Assembly: GCF_001559075.2 (NCBI RefSeq)
Contig: NZ_CP014015.2
Span: forward strand, 1,736,001 to 1,800,000
Direction: 5' to 3'
Origin: Citrobacter amalonaticus
GTDB lineage: Bacteria; Pseudomonadota; Gammaproteobacteria; Enterobacterales; Enterobacteriaceae
Length of the DNA: 64,000 bases
The notes beneath the pieces are model-generated. The model did no database searches, was not told the origin of the DNA, and saw only the letters and a list, made by a program, of their open reading frames with translations. The translations under genes were made by a program, and so were the position numbers. This document shows, piece after piece, positions 24,439 to 32,881 of this stretch (position 1 is its first letter; the number at the start of each line of letters is the position of its first letter).

Positions 24439-24476
24439 TGAGGAAGAAACTGCAATGTTTAAAACACAATCATCGA

Positions 24477-25346
24477 TCAGAAGATATCGTTGAGCATCAC
24501 ACCCACACCGACACGCGTCTGATTAAAGTTATAGTCGATCAGCGATTCGCCGTACCCGCTATACACCTGGGTATAGAGACGAATATGCTTCGTCATCGGA
24601 TAACTCAGCCCCAGTTCCGCGCCGCCGTAACCGGTATTCCAGTTGTACTGGCCCTTCGCGCTCAGTACCGCATCGCCCAGGTGATAGCCGACCTTAAGCT
24701 GATAATAGCCCATGTATTTGGTGATATCGGGGTTATCGTCGGTACTGCCGATGACGTACCACGGTTTAACCTCCACCAGCCAGTTGCCGTTTTCCGCCAT
24801 CAGGCGCGTGTAAAGACGGTTCCAGCTACGTGATGTCGGGTCGGAACGCCCGTTAGAATCATGGTTGTAACCCATTTCCACGTCACGCAGCGTCCATCCA
24901 GCCAACCGGTAATCTGTTGCAAAACCCAGGAACAGCTGCGGTTCATAGTTGGTTTCACGAAATGGCGATGACTCTTCTGTGTTGGATAACTGCCACCAGG
25001 ACTTCTGCGTATAAGAGGCGCCCAGAACCGAGTTTGGCCCCGCAATCCCACGCCAGATCGGAAACGCCAGACTCAACTGGAACTTCACTTCATCTTTGCG
25101 GGCATTTTCGGACCAGTTGTAGGAACTGATCGCTTCTTTGTTCATGTCGCTGGTATTGGTGTAGATCAGGTAGTTTGTATCGTAGGGGTAGAGCGTAAAA
25201 GGATTATCATGCTCCTGCAGCAGGTTGGCGATAATACTGCCCCGCACCGCCGGTGCATCATGAACCTCTTTCACCGTCGCCTCTTGCGCATACGCCGCCA
25301 GCGGCAGCAGTGCTGCTGGTAGCAACCAAGCCAGAATCGCCCGCAT
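24477..25346 (-). CDS. pldA: PldA, outer membrane phospholipase A
   Basis: A 289-residue outer membrane phospholipase A (OMPLA) precursor. The signal peptide (1-20, ending AYA before QEATV) is followed by a 12-stranded beta barrel ending in a phenylalanine (LNDIF), as outer membrane assembly requires. The catalytic His162, Ser164 and Asn176 are seen in NHDSNGRSDPTSRSWN, which correspond to His142/Ser144/Asn156 of the mature protein. It hydrolyses phospholipids that reach the outer leaflet and is active as a calcium-bound dimer. It is divergent from yigI, with a 164-bp AT-rich spacer holding both promoters. Confidence 0.97.
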   Translation of the reverse strand: MRAILAWLLPAALLPLAAYAQEATVKEVHDAPAVRGSIIANLLQEHDNPFTLYPYDTNYLIYTNTSDMNKEAISSYNWSENARKDEVKFQLSLAFPIWRGIAGPNSVLGASYTQKSWWQLSNTEESSPFRETNYEPQLFLGFATDYRLAGWTLRDVEMGYNHDSNGRSDPTSRSWNRLYTRLMAENGNWLVEVKPWYVIGSTDDNPDITKYMGYYQLKVGYHLGDAVLSAKGQYNWNTGYGGAELGLSYPMTKHIRLYTQVYSGYGESLIDYNFNQTRVGVGVMLNDIF

Positions 25347-25510
25347 TCTTGTTGTTCTCCTGAACGAAAGATTTTTAATTTGTCTATTATTCTGCCGACC
25401 ATTTTACATATTTACACACATCCTCGTTAGTTATCCCGTCTTAAAGTGGAAAACAACATTTAAGAAGCATAACATCAACATTTTATTAACTAATGGAGTG
25501 TTGGAATCGT

Positions 25511-25978
25511 ATGTCTGCCGTACTGACTGCTGAGCAAGCCCTGAAGCTCGTGGGCGAAATGTTTGTCTACCACATGCCGTTCAACCGGGCGCTGGGGCTG
25601 GAGCTGGAACGCTATGAGAAAGAGTTTGCCCAACTGGCGTTTAATAATCAGCCGATGATGGTTGGAAACTGGGCGCAGAGCATCCTGCATGGCGGGGTAA
25701 TTGCCTCTGCTCTGGACGTGGCTGCCGGGCTGGTGTGTGTCGGCAGTACTCTGACGCGCCATGAAACCATCAGTGAAGACGAACTGCGCCAGCGGCTGTC
25801 CCGCATGGGGACCATCGATCTGCGCGTAGACTACCTGCGTCCGGGTCGGGGCAATCGCTTTACCGCCACCAGCAGTCTGCTGCGCGCCGGGAATAAAGTC
25901 GCCGTCGCGCGCGTGGAATTACACAACGAAGAGCAGCTTTATATTGCCAGCGCCACCGCCACTTATATGGTGGGGTAA
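25511..25978 (+). CDS. yigI: YigI, hotdog-fold acyl-CoA thioesterase family protein
   Basis: A 155-residue PaaI/YigI-type hotdog thioesterase, almost identical to E. coli YigI. The conserved stretch MVGNWAQSILHGGVIASALD holds the HGG motif that begins the long hotdog helix. E. coli YigI has been described as a medium- to long-chain acyl-CoA thioesterase. The ATG at 25511 is preferred to the open frame from 25493 because it matches the E. coli start MSAVLTAEQ. rarD follows 43 bp downstream in the same direction and may be co-transcribed. Confidence 0.9.
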   Translation: MSAVLTAEQALKLVGEMFVYHMPFNRALGLELERYEKEFAQLAFNNQPMMVGNWAQSILHGGVIASALDVAAGLVCVGSTLTRHETISEDELRQRLSRMGTIDLRVDYLRPGRGNRFTATSSLLRAGNKVAVARVELHNEEQLYIASATATYMVG

Positions 25979-26021
25979 AAACAGGTAAACTGTTGTTACA
26001 CTTCAGACATGAGTTTTCCCG

Positions 26022-26915
26022 ATGGATGCAAAACAAACGCGGCTGGGCGTGTTACTCGCGCTTGCCGCCTATTTTATTTGGGGGATCGCTCCGGCGTACT
26101 TCAAGCTAATTTATTACGTCCCCGCAGATGAAATCCTGACCCATCGCGTGATCTGGTCGTTTTTCTTTATGGTGGCGCTGATCAGCATCAGCCGGCAGTG
26201 GTCGAGCGTGAAAGCGCTGCTGAAAACACCGAAAAAGATCTTCCTGTTAGCGCTCTCGGCGGTACTCGTGGGGGGCAACTGGCTGTTGTTTATCTGGGCG
26301 GTAAACAACCACCATATGCTGGAAGCCAGCCTGGGTTACTTTATCAACCCACTGGTGAACATTGTGCTGGGAATGCTTTTCCTCGGTGAACGCTTCCGTC
26401 GGATGCAGTGGCTGGCGGTAATACTGGCGACCTGTGGCGTTCTGGTGCAGCTCTGGACCTTCGGTTCGTTGCCGATCATCGCGCTGGGACTGGCGTTCAG
26501 TTTTGCGTTTTACGGTCTGGTACGCAAGAAAATTGCCGTTGAAGCGCAAACCGGGATGTTAGTGGAGACCCTGTGGCTGTTGCCCGTTGCCGCAATCTAC
26601 CTGTTCGGTATCGCCGACAGCTCAACCAGCCATATGGGGCAGAACCCGATGTCGCTCAACCTGCTGCTGATTGCCGCCGGGGTGGTGACCACGGTTCCGC
26701 TGCTGTGCTTTACCGGTGCGGCGACGCGCCTGCGCCTTTCCACGCTGGGCTTCTTCCAATACATCGGCCCTACGCTGATGTTCCTGCTGGCCGTGACGTT
26801 CTACGGCGAAGTGCCGGGGTCGGATAAAATGGTGACATTCGCCTTTATCTGGGTCGCACTGGCGATCTTCGTGACGGATGCGATTTATACCCAGAGACGG
26901 GGACGTCGGAGTTAG
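26022..26915 (+). CDS. rarD: RarD, EamA-family permease
   Basis: A 297-residue inner membrane protein of the EamA/RarD family with about 10 hydrophobic segments, aligning end to end with E. coli RarD (296). Family segments include AAYFIWGIAPAYFKLIYYVP and SLGYFINPLVNIVLG. RarD-type proteins have been annotated as chloramphenicol-sensitivity proteins, but no transport substrate is established. It follows yigI by 43 bp and is separated from convergent corA by a double REP element. There is nothing odd in the sequence. Confidence 0.92.
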   Translation: MDAKQTRLGVLLALAAYFIWGIAPAYFKLIYYVPADEILTHRVIWSFFFMVALISISRQWSSVKALLKTPKKIFLLALSAVLVGGNWLLFIWAVNNHHMLEASLGYFINPLVNIVLGMLFLGERFRRMQWLAVILATCGVLVQLWTFGSLPIIALGLAFSFAFYGLVRKKIAVEAQTGMLVETLWLLPVAAIYLFGIADSSTSHMGQNPMSLNLLLIAAGVVTTVPLLCFTGAATRLRLSTLGFFQYIGPTLMFLLAVTFYGEVPGSDKMVTFAFIWVALAIFVTDAIYTQRRGRRS

Positions 26916-26921
26916 GGGATT

Positions 26922-26999
26922 GCCGGATGGCGGCTGTGCCTTATCCGGCCTACGATGATGCACTTTTTGTAGGCCGGATAAGCGAAGCGCCATCCGGCA
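26922..26999. repeat. BIME: two inverted REP units between rarD and corA
   Basis: REP units at 26922-26950 (GCCGGATGGCGGCTG to TATCCGGC) and 26971-26999 (GGCCGGATAAGCG to CATCCGGCA) face each other across a 20-bp spacer. This is a classic bacterial interspersed mosaic element between convergent genes. Confidence 0.9.
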
Positions 27000-27005
27000 T
27001 GACAA

Positions 27006-27956
27006 TTACAGCCAGTTCTTCCGTTTAAAGTACAGATACGGTGCCAGACCGGCGAGCAGCATAAAGATAATCGCGCCCGGGTAACCAAAGCTCCACTTCA
27101 GTTCAGGCATAAACTCAAAGTTCATCCCATAGCTGGATGCCACCAGCGTCGGCGGCAGGAAGACCACGGAGACCACCGAGAAGATCTTGATGATGCGGTT
27201 CTGCTCGATGTTGATAAAGCCCATCGCCGCCTGCATCAGGAAGTTCACTTTCTGGAACAGGGATTCATTGTGCGGCAGCAGGGATTCGATATCTCGCAGG
27301 ATCTCGCGCGCCTGTTCCAGTTGTCCGCCCGGTAAACGCGCCTTACGGACCAGGAAGTTCAGCGCACGCTGGGTATCCATCAGACACAGGCGGACTTTCC
27401 AGCCGATATCTTCCAGTTCCGCCAGCGTCGAGAGTGCTTCATCGTACTCATCGCCCTGGTGCCCTTCCATAATCACCCGACTCAGCTCCTCCAGATCGCT
27501 GTAGATGTTTTCGATTTCATCCGCCAACTGTTCGATTTTGGTTTCGAACAGATCCAGCAGCAGTTCATAGGCGTTACCGTCAACCATGGCCTGGCTGCGG
27601 GCGCGCATACGGTACAAACGAAACGCGGGCAGCTCACGTTCACGCAGGGTAAACAGGCGGCCATCGCGGATGGTGAATGCCACGGTGGAGTTACCCGCGT
27701 GGTCTTCCGCATCTTCGAAGAAGAAAAAGGAGTGGATGTGCAGACCGTCTTCGTCTTCGAAGAAACGGGCGGATGCTTCGATGTCTTCCAGTTCAGGACG
27801 GGTCGCCAGGCTCTGGCCCAGCTCAGATTGTACGCGCAGTCGCTCGTCGTCGTCGGGCTCGACCAGGTCGACCCAGACGGCATCAATCAGGGTTTGTGAC
27901 TCTTCGACTTCCAGCCGGGTGAGTCGGTTATTTTCCAGTTGAAATGCGCTCAGCAT
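27006..27956 (-). CDS. corA: CorA, magnesium/cobalt channel
   Basis: A 316-residue inner membrane channel for Mg2+, also passing Co2+ and Ni2+. It has a large cytoplasmic N-terminal domain and two C-terminal membrane helices, with the signature YGMNFEFMPE between them and the basic tail FKRKNWL. The ATG at 27956 is 8 nt after GGGAG; an in-frame TTG at 27971 lies inside that ribosome site. A roughly 200-nt leader precedes it, with an 18-codon corL-type ORF and an 11-bp stem-loop, so regulation by Rho-dependent termination as in Salmonella is likely. Confidence 0.97.
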   Translation of the reverse strand: MLSAFQLENNRLTRLEVEESQTLIDAVWVDLVEPDDDERLRVQSELGQSLATRPELEDIEASARFFEDEDGLHIHSFFFFEDAEDHAGNSTVAFTIRDGRLFTLRERELPAFRLYRMRARSQAMVDGNAYELLLDLFETKIEQLADEIENIYSDLEELSRVIMEGHQGDEYDEALSTLAELEDIGWKVRLCLMDTQRALNFLVRKARLPGGQLEQAREILRDIESLLPHNESLFQKVNFLMQAAMGFINIEQNRIIKIFSVVSVVFLPPTLVASSYGMNFEFMPELKWSFGYPGAIIFMLLAGLAPYLYFKRKNWL

Positions 27957-28082
27957 GACCGGGACTCCCAATGCTTAAAAATATCGGACAGTTCGGTGGG
28001 CACACAGAAACAAATTGGGTTTCAGACCATTAAACAGCCTGACTCAGCGCGACGGGAAAATAGAGAAGGTCGCTGACAACCG

Positions 28083-28114
28083 CTAAGGCTATCAGCAAAA
28101 AGGGATAGCCTTAG
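28083..28114 (-). promoter_or_regulatory. corA leader stem-loop overlapping the corL stop
   Basis: CTAAGGCTATC pairs perfectly with GATAGCCTTAG over 11 bp with a 10-nt loop. The corL stop codon lies on one arm, so ribosomes finishing corL would disturb this hairpin. This matches the logic described for the Salmonella corA leader, where corL translation decides access for Rho. The rest of the corA-uvrD gap (27957-28315) holds only this leader and the presumed corA promoter. Confidence 0.6.
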
Positions 28115-28167
28115 GAGTTGATCCTGGATGACAGGATAATGAGCCAGTATCTACTGGGTGTGTCCAA
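28111..28167 (-). CDS. corL: corL-like leader peptide of corA
   Basis: An 18-codon frame on the corA strand, reading MDTPSRYWLIILSSRINS when the first codon TTG is read as Met, ending TAA. AAGAGGA stands 8 nt before the TTG. It ends about 155 bp upstream of corA. Size, position and the hairpin at its stop match corL, the leader peptide that in Salmonella links translation to Rho-dependent termination of corA under high Mg2+. I do not recall the Salmonella peptide well enough to claim sequence identity. A TTG start and such a short length leave real doubt. Confidence 0.5.
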   Translation of the reverse strand: MDTPSRYWLIILSSRINS

Positions 28168-28315
28168 GGCGAATGTCCTCTTAGCGTAATCGTGCGCGCA
28201 TGTTACGCCAGCAAAAATTTGCCGTCAACACGCAACGAAACGCGAAAAAGTAATAATTTCCCCTTATGCAGAAAGGTTAGCAGAGAGGGAAATTAAAGTG
28301 ATATTTATCTATAAG

Positions 28316-30478
28316 TTAGACCGTTTCCAACTTCGCGTACGCGGCAACGAGCCATTTAATTCCCTGTCCCTGGAAAGCCACCTGCAACCGGCTGTGTTCG
28401 CCGCTGCCCTCCAGATTCACAATGGTGCCCTCGCCGAACTTGGCATGACGCACACGCTGGCCCAGCTTGTAACCGGTGTCATTCTCCGCCATCGGCGTCC
28501 CCATCCGCTGATGGCTCACCGGACGGCTGATCGTTGCGCGCAGACGGACCTCTTCAACGCACGCTTCCGGCAACTCACCGATGAAGCGCGACGGACGGTG
28601 ATACACTTCTTTGCCATACAACCGACGCGTTTCGGCATAGGTTAGGGTCAGTTTCTGCATCGCACGGGTCACGCCGACGTAGGCCAGACGACGCTCCTCT
28701 TCAAGGCGTCCGCCCTCATCCAGCGACATCTGGCTGGGGAACATCCCCTCTTCCATCCCGACGATAAACACCTGCGGGAACTCCAGCCCTTTCGCCGAGT
28801 GCAGCGTCATGAGCTGTACCGCATCCTGCCAGGTATCCGCCTGCCCTTCGCCCGCTTCCAGCGCTGCATGGGAGAGAAATGCCTGCAACGGCATTAGATC
28901 TTCGTCTTCGTCGTTGTAGCTGAACTGGCGCGTCGCCGTCACCAGTTCCTCTAAGTTCTCAATGCGAGTCTGGCCTTTCTCGCCTTTCTCCTGCTCGTAC
29001 ATCATGCGCAGGCCGGAATCTTTAATCACCCGGTCAGTCTGCACGTGCAGCGGCATATCGACGGTTTCCTGCGCCAGTGCGTCAATGAGTTCCATAAAGC
29101 GTTGCAGCGCACTGGCGGCACGACCGGCCAGCGCTTTTTCCTGCAACAGTTCGCGACACGCCTGCCACAGCGTGAGCTGACGATCGCGTGACGTCTGGCG
29201 CACCACGTCCAGCGTCCGATCGCCAATCCCGCGCGTCGGGGTATTCACCACGCGTTCAAAGGCGGCGTCATCATTCCGGTTCGCAATCAGACGCAGATAA
29301 GAGAGCGCATCTTTGATTTCCTGACGCTCGAAGAAGCGCATGCCGCCGTAAATACGGTACGGCATACTGGCCTGTAGCAGCGCCTCTTCCAGCACACGCG
29401 ACTGGGCGTTACTGCGGTAGAGAATGGCGCATTGCTCCAGCGCGCCGCCGTTGTCCTGCCAGGTTTTAATCCGGTTGACGACAAAACGCGCTTCATCCAG
29501 CTCGTTAAACGCGCAGTAGAGTGAAATGGGCTCGCCTTCGACGCCATCGGTCCACAGCTTTTTACCCAGACGCCCATTGTTGTTCTCGATCAGGGCGTTC
29601 GCCGCGCTGAGGATATTGCTGGTTGAACGGTAGTTCTGCTCAAGACGGATGGTTTGCGCGCCGGGGAAGTCGTTCAGGAAGCGCTGGATGTTCTCTACCT
29701 GCGCGCCGCGCCAGCCGTAGATCGACTGGTCGTCATCGCCCACGATCATCACTTTGCCGGTATCGCCAGCCAGCAGACGGATCCAGGCATACTGGATGTT
29801 GTTGGTATCCTGGAATTCGTCCACCAGGATATTGGTGAAACGTTCGCGGTAGTGCTGAAGAATATGCGGTTTGTTGAGCCACAGCTCATGCGCGCGCAGC
29901 AGCAGTTCGGCAAAATCCACCAGCCCCGCACGATCGCACGCTTCCTGATAGGCCTGATACACCTTCTGCCAGGTCTGCTCAATCGGGTTACCGAAGCTCT
30001 GAATATGATGCGGGCGCAGACCTTCGTCTTTCTGTCCGTTGATGTACCACATCGCCTGACGCGCCGGCCACTGCTTCTCGTCGAGGTTCATCGCCTTGAT
30101 CAGACGCTTTAGCAGACGCAACTGGTCTTCGCTGTCGAGGATCTGGAAGTCCTGCGGCAAATTCGCATCCATGTGATGCGCGCGCAGCAGTCGGTGCGCC
30201 AGACCGTGGAAGGTGCCGACCCACATGCCGCCCTGGCTGGTGCCCATAATCTGGCCGATACGGTGACGCATCTCCGCCGCCGCTTTATTGGTAAAGGTCA
30301 CCGCCATAATCGAGTACGGCGAGTTATTTTCTACCGTCAGCAGCCAGGCGATACGGTGCACCAGTACGCGTGTCTTACCGCTCCCTGCCCCCGCGAGAAC
30401 CAGCATGTTGCTACGTGGCGCGGCCACCGCTTCGCGCTGTTTATCATTGAGGCTGTCGAGCAGATAAGAAACGTCCAT
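28316..30478 (-). CDS. uvrD: UvrD, DNA helicase II
   Basis: A 3'-5' SF1A helicase used in nucleotide excision repair (removing UvrC and the cut oligonucleotide) and methyl-directed mismatch repair. The 720 residues from the ATG at 30478 (MDVSYLLDSLNDKQREAVAA) match E. coli. Walker A is AGAGSGKT, motif II is VDEFQDTN, motif III is GDDDQSIYGWRGA, and the C-terminal Tudor-like region (GEGTIVNLEGSGEHSRLQV) is intact. A LexA box lies 59 bp upstream, so SOS induction is expected. A REP-like hairpin occupies the 5' leader between them. Confidence 0.98.
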   Translation of the reverse strand: MDVSYLLDSLNDKQREAVAAPRSNMLVLAGAGSGKTRVLVHRIAWLLTVENNSPYSIMAVTFTNKAAAEMRHRIGQIMGTSQGGMWVGTFHGLAHRLLRAHHMDANLPQDFQILDSEDQLRLLKRLIKAMNLDEKQWPARQAMWYINGQKDEGLRPHHIQSFGNPIEQTWQKVYQAYQEACDRAGLVDFAELLLRAHELWLNKPHILQHYRERFTNILVDEFQDTNNIQYAWIRLLAGDTGKVMIVGDDDQSIYGWRGAQVENIQRFLNDFPGAQTIRLEQNYRSTSNILSAANALIENNNGRLGKKLWTDGVEGEPISLYCAFNELDEARFVVNRIKTWQDNGGALEQCAILYRSNAQSRVLEEALLQASMPYRIYGGMRFFERQEIKDALSYLRLIANRNDDAAFERVVNTPTRGIGDRTLDVVRQTSRDRQLTLWQACRELLQEKALAGRAASALQRFMELIDALAQETVDMPLHVQTDRVIKDSGLRMMYEQEKGEKGQTRIENLEELVTATRQFSYNDEDEDLMPLQAFLSHAALEAGEGQADTWQDAVQLMTLHSAKGLEFPQVFIVGMEEGMFPSQMSLDEGGRLEEERRLAYVGVTRAMQKLTLTYAETRRLYGKEVYHRPSRFIGELPEACVEEVRLRATISRPVSHQRMGTPMAENDTGYKLGQRVRHAKFGEGTIVNLEGSGEHSRLQVAFQGQGIKWLVAAYAKLETV

Positions 30479-30504
30479 TGGCACCGCCGCATTAAAAGAG
30501 GTAG

Positions 30505-30530
30505 GGCGGATAAGCGTCGCGCCATCCGCC
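30505..30530. repeat. REP-like hairpin in the uvrD 5' leader
   Basis: GGCGGAT (30505-30511) and ATCCGCC (30524-30530) flank a GC-rich loop. It lies between the LexA box and the uvrD start codon, so it should be transcribed into the uvrD leader, an unusual place for a REP unit. Confidence 0.65.
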
Positions 30531-30536
30531 AAAAAG

Positions 30537-30552
30537 CTGTGTATTTATACAG
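30537..30552 (-). promoter_or_regulatory. LexA box of uvrD
   Basis: CTGTGTATTTATACAG is a perfect CTGT-N8-ACAG palindrome with an AT-rich centre, the SOS box consensus. Position relative to uvrD and conservation in E. coli support LexA repression of uvrD. Confidence 0.92.
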
Positions 30553-30564
30553 AACTGCTGGTGA

Positions 30565-31281
30565 TTATATCAGCGAGGTCAGAGATGCCAACTGTGAAAT
30601 CTCAATATGTGGCAGTAAGCGGCTGTCAAAGGTGTGCATCAGGTCGGCATTTTCCGGTTTAATCCAGCAAGCCTGCAACCCGCTACGGATCGCCCCGGCA
30701 ACGTCGGTCGTCAGATCGTCGCCCACGTGCAGGATCTCGCCGATCGGCACATTCAGCTTTTCCGCCGCCAGAAAGTACATATCACTGAACGGCTTTGAGC
30801 GTCCGTCCGGACCGGCCCGCAGCACAAATTCGAAATAGTCGCCGAGGCCGAACAGTTCCGGCTGCGCGTTGCCGTTGGTAATCGCCACCAGCGGCCACTT
30901 TCTCGCTAACGCTTTCAGCGTGTCGTGCGTCTCTTGCGGGACATCGACCCGACTGCGCCACTTCGCAAAGTTCATCATCGCGGCATTCGCCCCCGTAATC
31001 GCTTCCTCTGCAGAAAGCCCGGCGTTTAGCATGGCACGCTCAACGGCGCGATGACGCCAGCGGGTGACATCGTGATAAATTTCCGGCTCCGCTTCCCGTA
31101 CCGCCTGACGCAGGCGTTGCAGATCAGCATTTTGCAGCGTGCGTAGCGCCGGATGGTAGTTTTGCATAAAGGCGAGCGCTTCCTGTTCGGTGCGCTGGAT
31201 AACCGGGCGGTTATCGTAAAGGGTGTCATCGAGATCGAAAGTGATCGCCGAGATGGGTCCTGGAGACCGGTAAAAACGCAT
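30565..31281 (-). CDS. yigB: YigB, HAD-family FMN phosphatase
   Basis: A 238-residue HAD-superfamily phosphatase. Motif I is DLDDT (Asp16 and Asp18), motif II is ITNGNAQPE, and motif IV is HVGDDLTTDVAGA. E. coli YigB dephosphorylates FMN to riboflavin in flavin metabolism. Its ATG shares a base with the xerC stop (TAATG), so it is translationally coupled as the last gene of lptM-dapF-yigA-xerC-yigB. The uvrD LexA box starts 13 bp after its stop. Same length as in E. coli. Confidence 0.93.
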   Translation of the reverse strand: MRFYRSPGPISAITFDLDDTLYDNRPVIQRTEQEALAFMQNYHPALRTLQNADLQRLRQAVREAEPEIYHDVTRWRHRAVERAMLNAGLSAEEAITGANAAMMNFAKWRSRVDVPQETHDTLKALARKWPLVAITNGNAQPELFGLGDYFEFVLRAGPDGRSKPFSDMYFLAAEKLNVPIGEILHVGDDLTTDVAGAIRSGLQACWIKPENADLMHTFDSRLLPHIEISQLASLTSLI

Positions 31282-32177
31282 TATTTCCCCCGTTTGGCGC
31301 GCGGATGCGCCGCATCGTACACCGAGGCCAGGTGTTGAAAATCAAGATGAGTATAGATTTGCGTGGTCGAGAGGTTGGCGTGTCCCAGCAGTTCCTGTAC
31401 ACCTCGCAGGTCACCGCTCGATTCCAGCATATGCGTGGCAAACGAGTGACGCAGCTTATGCGGATGCACATGGCTGTTTAACCCCTGCTTAATGCCCCAC
31501 TCGGCAAAACGCTTTTGCACGTTGCGCGCGGAAATACGGTTGCCCAGCTTCGACAGAAACAGCGCGTCTTCCTCACTGCCAAACAACCCGCGCAGATCCA
31601 GCCAGTGCTCAATCCACGCCACTGCATTGCGACCAATGGGCAGGCGACGCTCTTTGCTGCCTTTCCCCATCACCCACACTTCACCGGTGTCGAGATCCAG
31701 ATGTTTGATGTCCAGCCCCACCAGCTCAGACAAACGCAGACCCGCACCGTACATCACCTCCAGCATCGCGCGGTCACGCACGGCGAGCGGATCGTTAAGG
31801 TCAATATCCAGCAGACGGTTGACATCATCAACGTCGATATTTTTCGGCAAATGGCGCGGCGCTTTGGGTGCCTGTACCCCTTTCGCCGGATTGGCTTTCA
31901 GCTTGCCTTCGCTCACCATCCAGTCGAAAAAGCTACGCAGTGCAGAAAGACGTAGCGCGAGACTCGCAGGGCCAAGCCCTTTACGGCGACTGCGCACCGC
32001 GAAACTACGCACCATTGCAGCGTCACATTGTTGCCAACTTTGCAGTCCGGTTTCTCCGGCTAAGGCGATGATGGCATCAAGCTGGCGCTGATAGTTTTTC
32101 AGCGTGATGGGGCTAAGCTGGCGTTCTACGCCCAGATAGCGCAGAAATCGGGTGACATCGGTGGTGAAGTCCGTCAT
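31281..32177 (-). CDS. xerC: XerC, site-specific tyrosine recombinase
   Basis: With XerD it resolves chromosome dimers at dif, controlled by FtsK. The 298 residues include an N-terminal core-binding domain and a C-terminal catalytic domain. The full catalytic set is present at E. coli positions: Arg148, Lys172, His240, Arg243, His266 and Tyr275 (in TTQIYTH). It overlaps yigA by 4 bp and yigB by 1 bp. This is the housekeeping recombinase, not a phage integrase; no attachment site is seen nearby. Confidence 0.97.
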   Translation of the reverse strand: MTDFTTDVTRFLRYLGVERQLSPITLKNYQRQLDAIIALAGETGLQSWQQCDAAMVRSFAVRSRRKGLGPASLALRLSALRSFFDWMVSEGKLKANPAKGVQAPKAPRHLPKNIDVDDVNRLLDIDLNDPLAVRDRAMLEVMYGAGLRLSELVGLDIKHLDLDTGEVWVMGKGSKERRLPIGRNAVAWIEHWLDLRGLFGSEEDALFLSKLGNRISARNVQKRFAEWGIKQGLNSHVHPHKLRHSFATHMLESSGDLRGVQELLGHANLSTTQIYTHLDFQHLASVYDAAHPRAKRGK

Positions 32178-32881
32178 ACGCGTTCAATCCAGCGCTCCAG
32201 CAGATCCGGCATCATCAGCGCGATTTCATGCAGGAGTTGCGTTCCCTGGCCTGCCTGATAGTGATGCATGTCGCGGCTGCTGAACAGAATGACGCCCAAA
32301 TCGCCGTCGCGTCCCAGCATCGACATCGCCACCGAACCAATCGCCTTCGCTTCCGGCAGCACCACCAGCAATTCCGGACCGTTTAAGGTGCCCAGATAGT
32401 GCTGTTCCTGCCCCAGCCGCTGAATACGCAGCGGTTCGAAGGCCTGACGGCTTAACGCCAGATGGGTATAGCTCGACGGCGCGCCGAGACGCCAGCGATC
32501 GGGAAACAGACGCACCGTTGCACCGGCAAGGCCCAGTTCACGCGCCCAGCGATGAAAACGCATCAGCATATCGTCCAGGCTGGTCGCTGCAACCAGACGT
32601 CCCTGCAAATGCAGCAGGCGATAAAACAGGCTTTCGTTGGCATTCGCCTGCGCCATCAACAGCGACATATTTTCTTCAAGGACGTTGATGTGATTGCGTG
32701 CGCGGGCCATGTGCCACTCAACGAGTGAGACGGTGCCCCGCACCGGGTGCGGCACCCGCATCGCTTCCACGGCATGCGCATTGCGGATAAAAAACTCAGG
32801 ATTTTTCTGCAGATAGTCGACGACCGCCCGGTCATCGAGTTCCGTAAGCGTTTCCTGTAGTTCTTCCCCTGGTTGCTTCAT
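32174..32881 (-). CDS. yigA: YigA, DUF484 family protein
   Basis: A 235-residue DUF484 protein, same length as E. coli YigA. The N-terminal part (VVDYLQKNPEFFIRN) is followed by a predicted helix and a GAF-like domain. Function is unknown. It always sits between dapF and xerC in these genomes and overlaps both by 4 bp here (ATGA on each side), suggesting coupled translation. A link to XerC action or cell wall synthesis has no direct evidence. Confidence 0.9.
   Translation of the reverse strand: MKQPGEELQETLTELDDRAVVDYLQKNPEFFIRNAHAVEAMRVPHPVRGTVSLVEWHMARARNHINVLEENMSLLMAQANANESLFYRLLHLQGRLVAATSLDDMLMRFHRWARELGLAGATVRLFPDRWRLGAPSSYTHLALSRQAFEPLRIQRLGQEQHYLGTLNGPELLVVLPEAKAIGSVAMSMLGRDGDLGVILFSSRDMHHYQAGQGTQLLHEIALMMPDLLERWIERV

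Noticed and set aside
31281..32177. Tyrosine recombinase as a mark of an integrated element
   Set aside because: All catalytic residues, length and neighbours identify the housekeeping XerC; no flanking repeats or foreign genes.
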